From Hemibagrus wyckioides (taxonomy: Eukaryota; Chordata; Actinopteri; Siluriformes; Bagridae): a DNA stretch of 64,000 nt. Shown piece after piece: positions 12,000 to 24,604 of the stretch. Under the pieces are notes generated by a model, which had not been told where the DNA came from, made no database searches, and was given only the letters and a program-made list of their open reading frames with translations. The DNA is taken from positions 13,944,001 through 14,008,000 of the forward strand of contig NC_080719.1 in the NCBI RefSeq assembly GCF_019097595.1, given 5' to 3'. The position numbers and the translations under genes were made by a program. Position 1 is the first letter of the stretch; every line of letters begins with the position of its first letter.

Positions 12000-13190
12000 G
12001 GGGTCAGGAGGGAGAAACTGAAAGAAAAAAAAACAGAAGAGTGAAAGAGAGGGATGGATGGATATGGATGTTGCATCATAGTTTGTTGAGTGTCATGCCC
12101 TAAATAATCAGTATCTTGAGTCTTCCTAAAATAAGGTGTGTGTGTGTGTGTGTGTTGCCTCACTAGTATTACATTGCATTATAGCAGATCCTCCAATGCT
12201 GAAGTAACAGAGAATATCTGACATATGGCTTTAACATTAATAGCATCTTATTTACGTGATTCTCATGTGAACATTTATGTTTATATATGAAAATAAACTA
12301 ATCAGGCAGATAAATAGAAATGTATTTAATGCTCATCAAATATTCCAAAAGGACACACCTATATGCTGTAAAGTTGATAGAAAGGTAAGTCTAGTGAGAT
12401 TTGAGTTTGTTGTCTTTATATCATATTGGAGTCGTTGCTTGAGATTAATAAATATTTTCACTGATTGAAGAGTGTGCTATAAATTGTAAATATTTTGTGC
12501 TGTAGTAATTCAACTCGCCCGATGTGTTCACAGTAAATCTGCATATAAATAACACCAAATAAAACAGACGTTTCCTCTGCTTTGTGAATAGCCTTCTACC
12601 CTGCTATTCACACTGTCACGCAGTGAGACACAGTGTACATTCAATAAAAGTAGAGAAAACCAGAGAGAAAACCAGAGAGATGTGTACTAGAGGAAGCTGC
12701 AGGGTAATGTGTAATAGTGATGGTCCAGGGAGATAATTAATCTCTAAAAACAGGGCACACTGAGAGGCAGTGAAGCGTGTTTGTGTGGTGATGAATACTT
12801 GCTAAATTTTCTGTAATGGAAGAAGATGAATGAATAATAACAAATTATCCAGATGTCACAACATCAACACACCTAACGTACATGGTCTCTTTTTGTTTTT
12901 GTTTAATTTGAATATATCCAGTAGCTGTGTTTATTAACTTGCTACTATCATTGAGTTGAAATGACTTTAACAGTGATTAGACAAATGATAGCATTAAACA
13001 CTGCTTGTTAATGATATATAAACATAAATAATTTGTAAAGTTGAGTGGAATCACAACAGAACTGAACTATGCAGCACAAGTAAGAGTTTAAGTCCCATTT
13101 TGGAAGCCATAGATGGAGTTCTGATTCATTACAGGGAACAATCACACACACAACAGACACCAACAGACTACCACTTCATGCCTTTAGACT
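12000..13190. other. AT-rich DNA, no gene seen
   Basis: A short (GT)n run lies at 12137-12155. Otherwise unique-looking AT-rich DNA with only short frames. Confidence 0.5.
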
Positions 13191-13676
13191 GAGGGAGAAA
13201 ACCAGAGAACCCAGAGGAAACCACTGCTTCTGTTGTCCTTCTGCTTCTGTTGTCCTTCTGCTTCTGTTGAGTCCACCTGCTTCTGTTGAGTCCACCTGCT
13301 TCTGTTGAGTCCACCTGCTTCTGTTGTTCTTCTGCTTCTGTTGTTCTTCTGCTTCTGTTGTGTCCACCTGCTTCTGTTGAGTCCACCTGCTTCTGTTGAG
13401 TCCACCTGCTTCTGTTGAGTCCACCTGCTTCTGTTGAGTCCACCTGCTTCTGTTGTTCTTCTGCTTCTGTTGTGTCCACCTGCTTCTGTTGAGTCCACCT
13501 GCTTCTGTTGTTCTTCTGCTTCTGTTGTGTCCACCTGCTTCTGTTGAGTCCACCTGCTTCTGTTGTTCTTCTGCTTCTGTTGTGTCCACCTGCTTCTGTT
13601 GTGTCCACCTGCTTCTGTTGAGTCCACCTGCTTCTGTTGAGTCCACCTGCTTCTGTTGTTCTTCTGCTTCTGTTGT

Positions 13677-14442
13677 GTCCACCTGCTTCTGTTGAGTCCA
13701 CCTGCTTCTGTTGTTCTTCTGCTTCTGTTGTGTCCACCTGCTTCTGTTGAGTCCACCTGCTTCTGTTGAGTCCACCTGCTTCTGTTGTTCTTCTGCTTCT
13801 GTTGTCCTTCTGCTTCTGTTGTCCCCCTGTTTCTGTTGTCTTTCTGCTTCTGTTGCCCCCCCCACTTCTGTTGTCCCCCTGCTTCTGTTGAGCCCACCTG
13901 CTTCTGTTGTCTTTTTGCTTCTCCTTCTGCTTCTGTTGTGTCCACCTGCTTCTGTTGTCCTTCTGCTTCTCCTTCTGTTGTGTCCACCTGCTTCTGTTGT
14001 CCTTCTGCTTCTCCTTCTGTTGTGTCCACCTGCTTCTGTTGTCCTTCTGCTTCTCCTTCTGTTGTGTCCACCTGCTTCTGTTGTCCTTCTGCTTCTCCTT
14101 CTGTTGTGTCCACCTGCTTCTGTTGTCCTTCTGCTTCTCCTTCTGTTGAGTCCACCTGCTTCTGTTGTCCCCCTGCTTCTGTTGTCCTTCTGATTCTGTT
14201 GAGTCCACCTGCTTCTGTTGTCCTTCTGCTTCTGTTGTCCTTCTCCTTCTGTTGAGTCCACTTGCTTCTGTTGTCCCCCTGCTTCTGTTGAGTCCACCTG
14301 CTTCTGTTGTCCTTCTGCTTCTGTTGAGTCCACCTACTTCTGTTGTCTTTCTGCTTCTGTTGTGTCCCCCTGCTTCTGTCGAGTCCCCCTGCTTCTGTTG
14401 TCCTTCTGCTTCTGTTGTCCCCCTGCTTCTGTTGTCCTTCTG
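13677..14442 (+). repeat. Left copy of a perfect 766-bp internal duplication
   Basis: Compared base by base with 14637-15402 and found identical throughout; the offset is 960 bases. Identity breaks at a t/a difference at 13676/14636 and after 14442/15402. Confidence 0.95.
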
Positions 14443-14636
14443 ATTCTGTTGAGTCCACCTGCTTCTGTTGTTCTTCTGCTTCTGTTGAGTCCACCTGCTT
14501 CTGTTGAGTCCACCTGCTTCTGTTGAGTCCACCTGCTTCTGTTGTTCTTCTGCTTCTGTTGAGTCCACCTGCTTCTGTTGAGTCCACCTGCTTCTGTTGA
14601 GTCCACCTGCTTCTGTTGTTCTTCTGCTTCTGTTGA

Positions 14637-15402
14637 GTCCACCTGCTTCTGTTGAGTCCACCTGCTTCTGTTGTTCTTCTGCTTCTGTTGTGTCCACCTG
14701 CTTCTGTTGAGTCCACCTGCTTCTGTTGAGTCCACCTGCTTCTGTTGTTCTTCTGCTTCTGTTGTCCTTCTGCTTCTGTTGTCCCCCTGTTTCTGTTGTC
14801 TTTCTGCTTCTGTTGCCCCCCCCACTTCTGTTGTCCCCCTGCTTCTGTTGAGCCCACCTGCTTCTGTTGTCTTTTTGCTTCTCCTTCTGCTTCTGTTGTG
14901 TCCACCTGCTTCTGTTGTCCTTCTGCTTCTCCTTCTGTTGTGTCCACCTGCTTCTGTTGTCCTTCTGCTTCTCCTTCTGTTGTGTCCACCTGCTTCTGTT
15001 GTCCTTCTGCTTCTCCTTCTGTTGTGTCCACCTGCTTCTGTTGTCCTTCTGCTTCTCCTTCTGTTGTGTCCACCTGCTTCTGTTGTCCTTCTGCTTCTCC
15101 TTCTGTTGAGTCCACCTGCTTCTGTTGTCCCCCTGCTTCTGTTGTCCTTCTGATTCTGTTGAGTCCACCTGCTTCTGTTGTCCTTCTGCTTCTGTTGTCC
15201 TTCTCCTTCTGTTGAGTCCACTTGCTTCTGTTGTCCCCCTGCTTCTGTTGAGTCCACCTGCTTCTGTTGTCCTTCTGCTTCTGTTGAGTCCACCTACTTC
15301 TGTTGTCTTTCTGCTTCTGTTGTGTCCCCCTGCTTCTGTCGAGTCCCCCTGCTTCTGTTGTCCTTCTGCTTCTGTTGTCCCCCTGCTTCTGTTGTCCTTC
15401 TG
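14637..15402 (+). repeat. Right copy of the 766-bp internal duplication
   Basis: Identical to 13677-14442, including rare variants such as the 'gcccccccccac' run and 'gattctg', so the two copies are not independent arrays that converged. Confidence 0.95.
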
Positions 15403-16059
15403 TTGCCCCCCTACTTCTACTGTCCTTCTGCTTCTGTTGTGTCCCCCTGCTTCTGTTGTCCTTCTGCTTCTGTTGTGTCCCCCTGCTTCTGTTGTCCCCC
15501 TGCTTCTGTTGTGTCCATCTGCTTTTGTTGTGTCCCCCTGCTTCTGTTGTCCTTCTGGTTCTGTTGTCCCCCTGCTTCTGTTGTGTCCCTCTGCTTTTGT
15601 TGTGTCCCCTTGCTTCTGTTGTCCCCCTGCTTCTGTTGTCCTTCTGCTATTGTTATCCCCCTGCTTCTGTTGTCCTTCTGCTTCTGTTGTCCCCCTGCTT
15701 CTGTTGTGTCCTTCTGCTTTTGTTGTGTCCTCCTGCTTCTGTTGTGTCCTTCTGCTTTTGTTGTGTCCTCCTCCTTCTGTTGTCCAACTGCTTATGTTGT
15801 GTCCACCTGCTTCTGTATTCCCCCTGTTTCTGTTGTGGCCACCTGCTTCTGTTGTCCCCCTTTTTCTGTTGTGTCCCCCTTCTTCTGTTGTGTCCACCTG
15901 CTTCTGTTGTCCCCCTGCTTCTGTTGTGTCCACCTACTTCTGTTTTGTCCCCCTGCTACTGTTGTGTCCCCCTTCTTCTGTTGTGTCCACCTACTTCTGT
16001 TGTCCCCCTGCTATTGTTGTGTCCCCCTTCTTCTGTTGTGTCCCTGGCTTCTGTTAGGC

Positions 16060-17930
16060 CATCTGACTGAAATATTCTTCATTTTGTTTTTATCCACCAT
16101 CCAATGTAATTTTTTTTAGCTTATTGATGTAAACTAATAGTATAATGAATGAGGACAGTATTTAAAAAAGTTACATAATCATCTATTCCTATTCAAACAG
16201 ATCACATATTTCACAATTTTATCCAAAAACACGCACAAACACACACACGCCCCCTCATTTTCTCCACAGTCTACAAGGCTCTAGGCAGAACAGTACGAAT
16301 GGAGCACAGCTCTGCCAGTTATTAATGAGCTTACTTTGGTCATGGTAGCCTCAAGCCTCAGGAAGTGTGGGTAAAGACTGCTGCTTCTCTCAGCGCACAC
16401 ACACACACACACACAGACACATACACACACAGCCAGAGGCCACCGCGTCTCCATAAGCAACTGCCAAATCATGAAGTGATTTATAGCGCTACAAGGTCTG
16501 TGACCATTCTCCAGAGTGTTAACCCACCTACTGTGGTGCGTGATTATTCTACAAACTACTACATCACTCCAACATTACATGCTCACTCTGCTCTGAGATG
16601 CTGCTTCACTAATCTAATCCCGAAGGAACCGACATTTCAGACTACAGCCACATCCTGGTTCATTCTCAGTAGCCTTGATGAGTATCTACTGAGGTGAAAC
16701 AGGTGCGACTGAGTGAAGTAAATATCAAGTAAACATCATTGTGGGCAGTCTTTATTCACTATTCAGCAACTTGAGCTAGAAAGCAATGCTAATAGTTTCA
16801 TGGGTTAAAGTATTCAAAGTTGAGTCATGCAGGTGATTTAGACGGCCCATTCAGATTATTAAAATTACCTTTGTGTGGTTTATGGCTTTTTTAGAGTAGA
16901 AGCAGAAGAGGCATGGTTTTCATCGCTGTTAAACACAAGCAGTTGTATTTAAGCACAAAAAATTGGGGACAAAAAATGCAGACTGAAGAAATTCATCCAT
17001 TAAAAATTGCAACTAAATGACTTAAGCCCTTATTATTTGATAGCTTATGAAATATCAGATATTTGAGGATTTCCCAATTCGTGATCACTGTGATCACAGA
17101 AATAAACACAACTTAAAATCCTAAAGAAGAGTAGAAGAAAATCTTGCAATATTGCCAATTCAAGCTTGATCCAGTACTTCCTATTATTTCTATTCTTTTT
17201 TTTTTAGATTTTTTTTTTTTTTTAACCCTGACAGGTTGTGTAATTGTGTGCATAACCTAACATGGCCACAGACTATATTTAATTGAGGTCATTAAGTCAG
17301 AATGTATGTGGTACATATTATATCACACCATTAAATCACACTGTTAATTCAGTTAATAATTTTTTTTTTGGAATTAATTTGATGCGCTCAACTGAACAGA
17401 AAACATGCCCAAAGGTTTGAAGGATAAGCTGACCAAGCATCATCTGCTACACTTAGCACTTAATTATGAAGTTAAGCCATAGTTTTAGCCATAAAAACTT
17501 TGCTGTTCAAGATAAGCAATGATTTAAATGTTGTGCATGCGACAAAACATTTTGTGAGTTTGATGATATTGAAAGGGATGATATTAGTTAATTAATGAAA
17601 ATATGTATTTAATATTGCTCTCAAATGGTATTCCTTCTTTATTGTAGTGAGTTTACAGCTCAAAATGTCAACCTGACATTTTATAGTTGCATCAAACTGT
17701 TAGGCAGTTTAGCTGAATTATTTCACTCAAGTTAGATATTGTACAAATTACATGCACTCCAATTCATGGTCAAAATGTGTTACTGAAAAACACATCAACT
17801 TTTACATCAACTTCATGACCATGCAGCTGAATACTATGTGCAATTTCTTTAGTTAATCCTCACCTTGTACACTTAAGTTAACTTTGAATATGGCCCAAGC
17901 AATTTTCTGGGGTGTAATTTTTGGGATCTA
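16060..17930. other. AT-rich DNA, no gene seen
   Basis: A (CA)n-rich stretch lies at 16397-16432 and T-rich runs near 17200-17222. No supported gene; frames of 63 and 110 codons overlap the CA tract. Confidence 0.5.
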
Positions 17931-17939
17931 CCTACATTG

Positions 17940-18240
17940 ATCTGGACTTCACTTTGACCACAAATCTTGGATCAACCCCAGTAAAAAGATGAGAAATGAG
18001 AACGCAGACAAACATTTTCTCTGGCTCAGAAGAAAGGTTCAGAAAGGGAAAGAGGGATGGAGGAGACAGGAGCATGGAGGAGTACAACAGACAGATGGAG
18101 CAGATGGATGGAGTTTGTGCTGCATCTGGTGCAGTGGGCAGACGCTCTGGCATTGGGAATTTGGCGATGGACTTGAACCATCCGCCAAGTATTTCTTCAT
18201 CTTCTTCAGCTAGGATCTGTGATGATATTATCAATGAGTA
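17940..18240. other. Candidate exon-like window, open on both strands
   Basis: About 250-300 bases of higher GC than the flanks lack stops in one frame on each strand: - strand 17932-18234 (100 codons) and + strand 17996-18241 (81 codons). On the + strand a possible splice donor (gtaaga) lies at the right edge. On the - strand a possible acceptor (tatcatcacag) precedes the frame near 18216. I do not recognise either peptide. It could be an alternative or non-coding exon, a conserved non-coding element, or chance. Confidence 0.2.
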
Positions 18241-18244
18241 AGAT

Positions 18245-20275
18245 TAAATAGTCATTTGTGACAGCCTTCGCAGGAGGCACAATACTGTACTCAATCACAA
18301 ACACAGTGGATAATGACAGCACATGTTTTCATTTCCAAGCTGGGTTATAAGCAGTTACAGTGAGACATGTAAAATATAGCAGGTGTTGTGATTTATCGAG
18401 CTGAAACGCATAACAGGGTCTTACTGATAAAACTGTAACACAATACATGTGAAAAGTTCACACTCTGAACAAAACTTGTTGAATTCACTTAATTTAAATG
18501 CATACACTGGTTCCGTGTAATTAAGTGGAGTCACAGTAACACAATTAGATTTCATACATCCAACGTGATTTGAATAAAATCAAACAGTGAGCTCACACCT
18601 GAGCTGAGAATCAAACATTCTTTCAATCAAACATATTTTAAGAGCTATTTCTACTGCACTATTCTACCATGCATGATTTATTTGCCTAAATTTAATGCTA
18701 TAGTGAGTTCAGTGGCCACATGCTCACAAAATCTCACAATGTAATTGGTTTACATTTGTACTACATGAATCGATCACACTTACTCTACATAATACAATCT
18801 TGTTATTAAGAAATGTGTTTAAATTAAGTTAAAAAACCTATGAAATCACGTTTTGTTGAGAAATCCTATAGTATTTTATGCAAAATACATATAATCTGTC
18901 TGACCATTAAGTACTTTCTCTCAGTACAGTACATATTCATACTCTCAAACAGCTTTGAGTTGAAAAAGTGATAAAATAATAATGATAAATAAATAAATAA
19001 ATAAATAAATAAAAATTCCAAATGCAAAAAAGATACAAGTGAAAACAAAAGCCAAATGAGACTAAATCCAGAGGAAACAAAATCCAAGCACAATCTACAT
19101 GAAAAACAAAACAAAATATAATCCACCCACAATCCAAATTAAGCAAATGATCCAAATTAATCCAAATGAATAATTATCACTTTAAACAAAATCGAAAATT
19201 ACCATACAGCCTTTCACTTCATGAGATCAGTCTTTAAAGTCTCTTCTTATTACTGATGAATCAATAAATGATTTGTTTATTCAATTTGCAAATGTTCTTA
19301 TTAACCTCAAAGTTCTGTTAAAATATTTCAGTCCTCTGCAGACTGCTAGCAGAAGGCATAATAGATCCATTAGCCATGTCTAGTCCTGATTTTAGTATTT
19401 CAATTAAGCAAAATTCTGACTTAAAATTCTGTTGTATTAAGAACATAATGTGGCATAGAACACAATCAAAATGAAAATAATGCTACATGTATATATTTAA
19501 TATATGTGCATATCAGTATGTAAATTATTCATATTAGAATTGAATAAAGCAGTTGAGAGTAATACCAGGACTGTACAAAATAAATAAATAGCTGAATAAA
19601 TAAAAACTGTCAACTTACTTACACTAAAAATAGTTGTTTTCTTTACTTTATTTATTTTATTTTATTTTTTAAGAAAAAAAGGTTAAATACCAAATGCCAT
19701 AAGTGTAAATGTACTAGTTTTATTTTCATTTTTTTCTTACTTGCACGTGAGGATCACCAAAATGACAACTTTAAATTGTCTTATTTATATCCATTATATG
19801 CCATTTATTATACATGTTAGTTGCTTATCTGGATCTCTGTAGAAACTGGACCATCTCCATTTTTTTTATCGAATACCTCTGCTCTACAGTCTTGGATTTT
19901 AGTCCTGCATCAACTGCACAGAGGAAAAAGACATCAAGCACCTATAATTTCTTTGGTCAGTAATGACCCTGAGGTGCATTTACTTGTTCGGTCCAGTTAT
20001 CCCCTCAGCCCCTCTCACTGTTTGTTAATTTGCTGAACTCTTCAGAGTGTTCCTTTTGCACGTTTTGTCATTCGTTATCTTGTCAGCATGGTGCAGGTGT
20101 TCTCAATGTGCTCTGGGACAGAAATCTGATTATCAGGTATTCAAATCCACAGTGTATCCCGTTGTTTGTTCACTCTGTCTCGCTCTCGTTTGCTTTCTCT
20201 CCGTCTACATGCCATCCCAGCGGGCACCTTTGTGGAATCATGCCATGTTTGCTTTTTTTGACAGAAAGCAATTCC
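18245..20275. other. AT-rich DNA, no gene seen
   Basis: An (AAAT)n run lies at about 18985-19013. Nothing else is recognisable. Confidence 0.5.
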
Positions 20276-20279
20276 CCCA

Positions 20280-20377
20280 GCACCCCCCCCTCTCTCCCCC
20301 TCTCCCTCTCTTTCACACTTGTTCTCTCTCTCTCTCTCTCTCCATCCCTCTCACTCTCTTTCACTCTTGCTCCCTCC

Positions 20378-20408
<31 letters not shown>
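20280..20408 (+). repeat. (CT)n-rich pyrimidine tract
   Basis: Imperfect CT repeats interrupted by CCC, TTT and CACTCT. The overlapping 85- to 146-codon frames on both strands are low-complexity artefacts. Confidence 0.9.
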
Positions 20409-20409
<1 letters not shown>

Positions 20410-21640
20410 GCACAAGATAGCATTCAAACCCTCTTGGTTCCTCTTTCCTACAGTCCAGATGGCATAAAGATTACTTTTTTATACTGATGGAATACAGACA
20501 GGTGAGCAGCAGGTGAGTGATTTACAAACATTAGACCAAAGTATACACAGAAATGGAAAGAGTCTGGGAAAGAGGTGAAAGTGAGAAAAGAGGACAAACA
20601 AGCTACAACGTTTAAAAAAAAAAACCCATGTAGGACATAACTGAGCATGTACGGGTTAAATGATTCTGTATAAAGCATATCTATACATTGTGATGGTGAG
20701 TAAGAAGACTCCTGCCTAATGGCCGGTTCCCAAATCCCTCTTTTTATTTCTCCCCTGTGATTAGTCATAATTGGACTCTAGCAGCAAACGCTCACAATTC
20801 CCTCAATTGAAATAATTACCACTGAAAGAAAACAATTTATTTCATTCTTGCTAAGTGGAAGTATTAAAAAGAGCCTACTGAGTGTAATAATAGTGGAGAA
20901 AATCATGTTTGAGTACAGGAAGAGCCAGAGTTTCTGGATCACATACCTTTTTCAGTTTCTATGAAAGAACTGTTAGAATTGAATTAAGTAGTAAACAGTG
21001 GAAATCGTAAATTTATTAGCTAGACCACCAACCAAGTGAAAGCTACAGTTTACTTCCACGCCTCATGTTTTGTTTCCCAGGAAACCTAACTGAAAAAAAG
21101 TGGTTGCTAATCTAATTAACTAAAATTGACCAATTAAGCTTTACAGATGGTACAGACTGAAGGAAAGAAATGAATGTTTGAGGGAATTATCTTATCCTAT
21201 CCTGATTTTTCTAAAGGTTTCTGATGCAGCACATCATGTTTGCAAAAGATTGCATCATGTTTGAAAAATATTTGAGGCTGACTAATATCTTTGATTTTTT
21301 TTTTCTCCGTATGTTTAACCATGAATGGAGTGCATACTGTGCTACAAGCTTAGGTTTTGTTTCATCAGTGTTTCCACATACCTACCTGTGTATTCTGTAA
21401 TTCATGCATGCTCATTAATGCTCAGCCATGCTATAGACAACCATATCGTGTCATGTACGGTGTGTTTAGTGCAGCAGGTGATGGGATTAGGGACATCAGT
21501 TAACTTTAAAAATAGATATAACAGAAGGCTTATTATTTGTAGCTGAAATTCACTAAGTAACTAATAAATAAAATCTGGTATTTAATTTTAGTGGATGGTT
21601 AAATCTTAGAATCAGGTTTGGGATATATTTAAAATAATTT
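20410..21640. other. AT-rich DNA, no gene seen
   Basis: The 106-codon frame at 20448-20768 (-) has no recognised domain. Nothing else is supported. Confidence 0.5.
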
Positions 21641-21661
21641 AAAATATTTCGGCTTTTCCTT

Positions 21662-23282
21662 TCAGGGGTCGCCACAGCGAATCATCTCTCTCCACCTATC
21701 CCTATCTTCTGCATCCTCAACACTTACACCCACTAGCTTCATATCCTCATTTATTACATCCATATACCTCCTCTTTGGCCTTCCTCTTTTCCTCCTGCCT
21801 GGCAGCTCCATGTCCAACATTCTCCTACCAATATACTCACTCTCCCTCCTCTGAACATGTCCAAACCATCTTAATCTGTCCTCCCTAACTTTGTCCCCCA
21901 AACATCCAACATGAGCTGTCCCTCTGATGTACTTGTTCCTAATCCTGTCCAACCTTGTCACTCCCAAAGAGAACATCAATATCTTCAGCTCTGCTACCTC
22001 CAGCTCTGACTCCTGTCTCTTCCTCAGTGATACTGTCTCTAAACCATACAGCATGGCCGGTCTCACCACTGTCTTGTACACCTTCCCCTTGATTCTCGCT
22101 GATATTTTTCTATCACACAGAACTCCCAACACCTTTCTCCACCCATTCCAACCTGCCTGCACTCGCTTCTTTACCTCTTTCCCACACTTTCCATTACTCT
22201 GGACTGTTAACCCAAGTACTTAAACTCCTGTACCTTCTTCACCTCTTCACCCTGTAATCTTACTGTTCCAATTCCCTCTCTGTCATTCACACACATGTAC
22301 TCAGTCTTACTACGACTGACTTTCATTCCTCTTCTCTGCAGCGCAAACCTCCACCTCTCCAGGTTTTCCTCCACCTGCTCCCTGCTCTCACTACAGATCA
22401 CAATGTCATCTGCAAACATCATTGTCCAGGGAGACTCCTGTCTGACCTCCTCTGACAACTGGTCCATCACCATAGCAAACAGGAAGGGGCTCAGAGCCGA
22501 TCACTGATGCAGTCCCACCTCCACTTTGAACTCCTCTGTCTGCCCTACAGCACACCTCACCACTGTCCTACTCCTCTCATACATGTCCTGCACCACTCTG
22601 ACATACTTCTCTGCTACTCCTGACTTCCTCATACAGTACCACAGCTCTTCTCTTGGCACCCTGTCATACGCTTTCTCCAAGTCTACAAACACACAGTGCA
22701 ACTCTCTCTGACCATCCCTATACTTCTCCATCAAAATTCTCAGAGCAAAAATTGCATCTGTTGTGCTCTTTCTGGCCATACTGCTGCTCACAAATTTCCA
22801 CTACCTTCCTTAACCTAGCTTCCACTAGTCTTTCCCATAGCTTCATTGTATGGCTCATCAACTTTATCCCCCTATAGTTGCTGCAACTCTGCACATCACC
22901 CTTATTCTTAAAGATCGGCACTAATACACTTCTTCTCCATTCCTCAGGCATCTTCTCACTCTCTAAAACCCTGTTAAACAGACTAGATAAAAATTCCACT
23001 GCTGCCTCTCCTAGACACTTCCAGACCTCCACCAGGATGTCGTCAGGACCAACTGCCTTTCCACTTTTCATCCTCTTCAAAGCCTTCCTGACTTCATCCT
23101 TTCTAATCTTATCTACTTTCTGTTCCACAGAGTTCATCCCTTCTACTCTTTTTCCCTCTCATTTTCCTCATTCATCAGCTCTTCAAAGTACTCCTTCCAT
23201 CTCCTCTGTACACGCTCCTTACTTGTGAGCACCTTTCCATCTCTATCCTTAATAACTCTAAGTTGCTGCACATCCTTCCCAT
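21662..23282 (-). pseudogene. LINE reverse transcriptase and C-terminus (broken)
   Basis: Frames at 23137-22718, 22791-22501, 22473-22207 and 22162-21662 together cover a reverse transcriptase. The fingers region shows MKSGKAVGPDDI and VLVPIFKNKGD, then NYRGIKLMSH. The catalytic Asp of motif A is in [16 protein letters not shown], and the active-site motif is FADDIV. The C-terminal part has WNGWRKVLGVLCDRK, RPAMLYGLETV, RLRWFGHVQRR and a basic GRRKRGRPKRR run. It is broken by a frameshift near 22785, a stop near 22501 just after VEVGLHQ, and a break near 22206 after EFKYLG. Several stops lie between 23282 and 23140. Confidence 0.85.
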
Positions 23283-23283
23283 C

Positions 23284-24604
23284 TCAATTCCTCTGCCTAG
23301 CTAAACTGTACAAGTCCTTCTCTCCATCTCTAGTGTCTAACCTAGTGTACAACTCATCATACGCCTTCTGCTTGGCCTTAGACACCTCCCTCTTCACTCT
23401 GCACTGTAACTCCTTGTATTCCTGTCTATTCTCTTCAGTCCTGTCCATGTCCCACTTCTTCTTAGCTAACCTCTTCCTTTGAATACTATCCTGAACTTCC
23501 TCATTCCACCACTCCTTATCTTCTTTCCTCCTTCCAGATGACACACCCAGCACCTTTCTTCCTGCCTCCCTGATCACTTCTGATGTAGTTTCCCAGTCAT
23601 CTGGCAGCACTGCCTGACCACCCAGAGCCTGCCTCAAATTCTGTCTAAATTCCTCACAACATTCCTCCTTTTTCAGCTTCCACCACTTGGTTTTCTTCTC
23701 TATCTCTATCTTTGACCTCTTCTTCTTACAGACCATCAAAGTCATCCTACACACCACCATCCTATGCTGTCTGGCTACACTCTCTCCCACTACCACTTTA
23801 CACTCACTAATCTCTTTCAGATTGCCTCTTCTACATAGGATGTAGTCTACCTGTGTGCTCCTACCTCCACTCTTGTAAGTCACTCTATGCTCCTCCCTCT
23901 TCTGAAAATAAGTGTTAACCACAGCCATGTCCATCCTCTTAGCAAAGTCCACTACCATCTGTCCTTCAAGGTTCCTTTCCTTAACTCCAAACTTGCCCAT
24001 CACCTCCTCATCACCTGTGTTCCCCTCACCAACATGTCCATTAAAATCTGCTCCAATCACCACTCTCTCACCCGTGGGAATACTCTATCACCTCATCTAA
24101 TTCACTCCAGAATCTCTCTTTCTTCTCTAACTCACAACCTACCTGTGGGGCATAACCACTACCAACATTCAACATCACCCCTTCAATCTCCAACTTCAGA
24201 CTCATCACCCTGTCCGACACTCTCTTCACCTCCAGAACATTCCTCACAAACTCCTCCTTCAGGACCACACCTACCCCATTTCTCTTACTATCCACACCAT
24301 AATAAAACAGCTTGAATCCTGCTCCTATACTAGGAGCCTTGCTACCCTTCCACCTGGTCTCCTGTACACACAGTATAACCACCTTCCTTCTCTCCATCAT
24401 ATCAGCCAGCTCTCTACCTTTCTCTGTCATAGTACCAACATTCAGAGTTCCTATTCTCAGTCCTACATTCTTACCTTTCTTCTTCTCTCTCTGTCTACGC
24501 ACTGTCCTTCCTCCTCTACTTCTTCGACCAACAGTAGCCCAATTTCCACCAGCACCCTGTAGGTCAATGGTGCCAATGGCGGTCGTTGTTAACCCGGGCC
24601 TCAA
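23284..24604 (-). pseudogene. LINE endonuclease domain (broken)
   Basis: Two frames join here: 24604-24068 and 24063-23284. The first carries IGTLNVGTM, then ILCVQETRWKG with the expected catalytic glutamate, and NVGSGYAPQ. The second carries VIGADFNGHVG with the Asp/Asn pair, TQVDYILCR, and ARQHRMVVCRM with the terminal histidine. Known members of this fold nick target DNA to prime reverse transcription. The break lies near 24065-24085, where the residues after ELDEVIE point to a small deletion. An in-frame stop at about 23283 separates this part from the reverse transcriptase. The catalytic residues themselves look intact. Confidence 0.85.

Larger units (their letters stand above)
13222..16050 (+). 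repeat. 2.8-kb compound minisatellite
   Basis: The whole block is built from the 12-base core 'ctgcttctgttg' joined by alternating linkers of 5-7 bases ('tcctt', 'ttctt', 'tcccc', 'agtccac', 'tgtccac'), giving unit periods of about 17-19. A 42-base sub-array with an extra 'ctccttctg' occurs at about 13937-14150 and again at 14897-15110. The right third (15400-16050) is more diverged, with CTA and CTT variants. The + strand has almost no A outside the linkers. None of the core-linker junctions creates a stop on the - strand in any frame, which explains frames of up to 921 codons; these are not genes. Confidence 0.97.

Noticed and set aside
13168..15933. A 921-codon frame (and nested 385-, 643- and 319-codon frames) on the - strand
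   Set aside because: It is the stop-free strand of the minisatellite. The same residue motifs shift between frames as the 17- to 19-base unit changes phase, and there is no domain, start context or splice structure.
13453..16119. + strand frames rich in Cys, Phe, Leu and Pro (up to 313 codons), some duplicated exactly
   Set aside because: Same tandem array read on the other strand; the repeats of the peptides follow from the 960-base duplication.
20030..20487. Overlapping 145- and 146-codon frames
   Set aside because: They run through the (CT)n-rich tract, are Ser/Leu-rich low complexity, and are mutually out of frame with no recognised domain.
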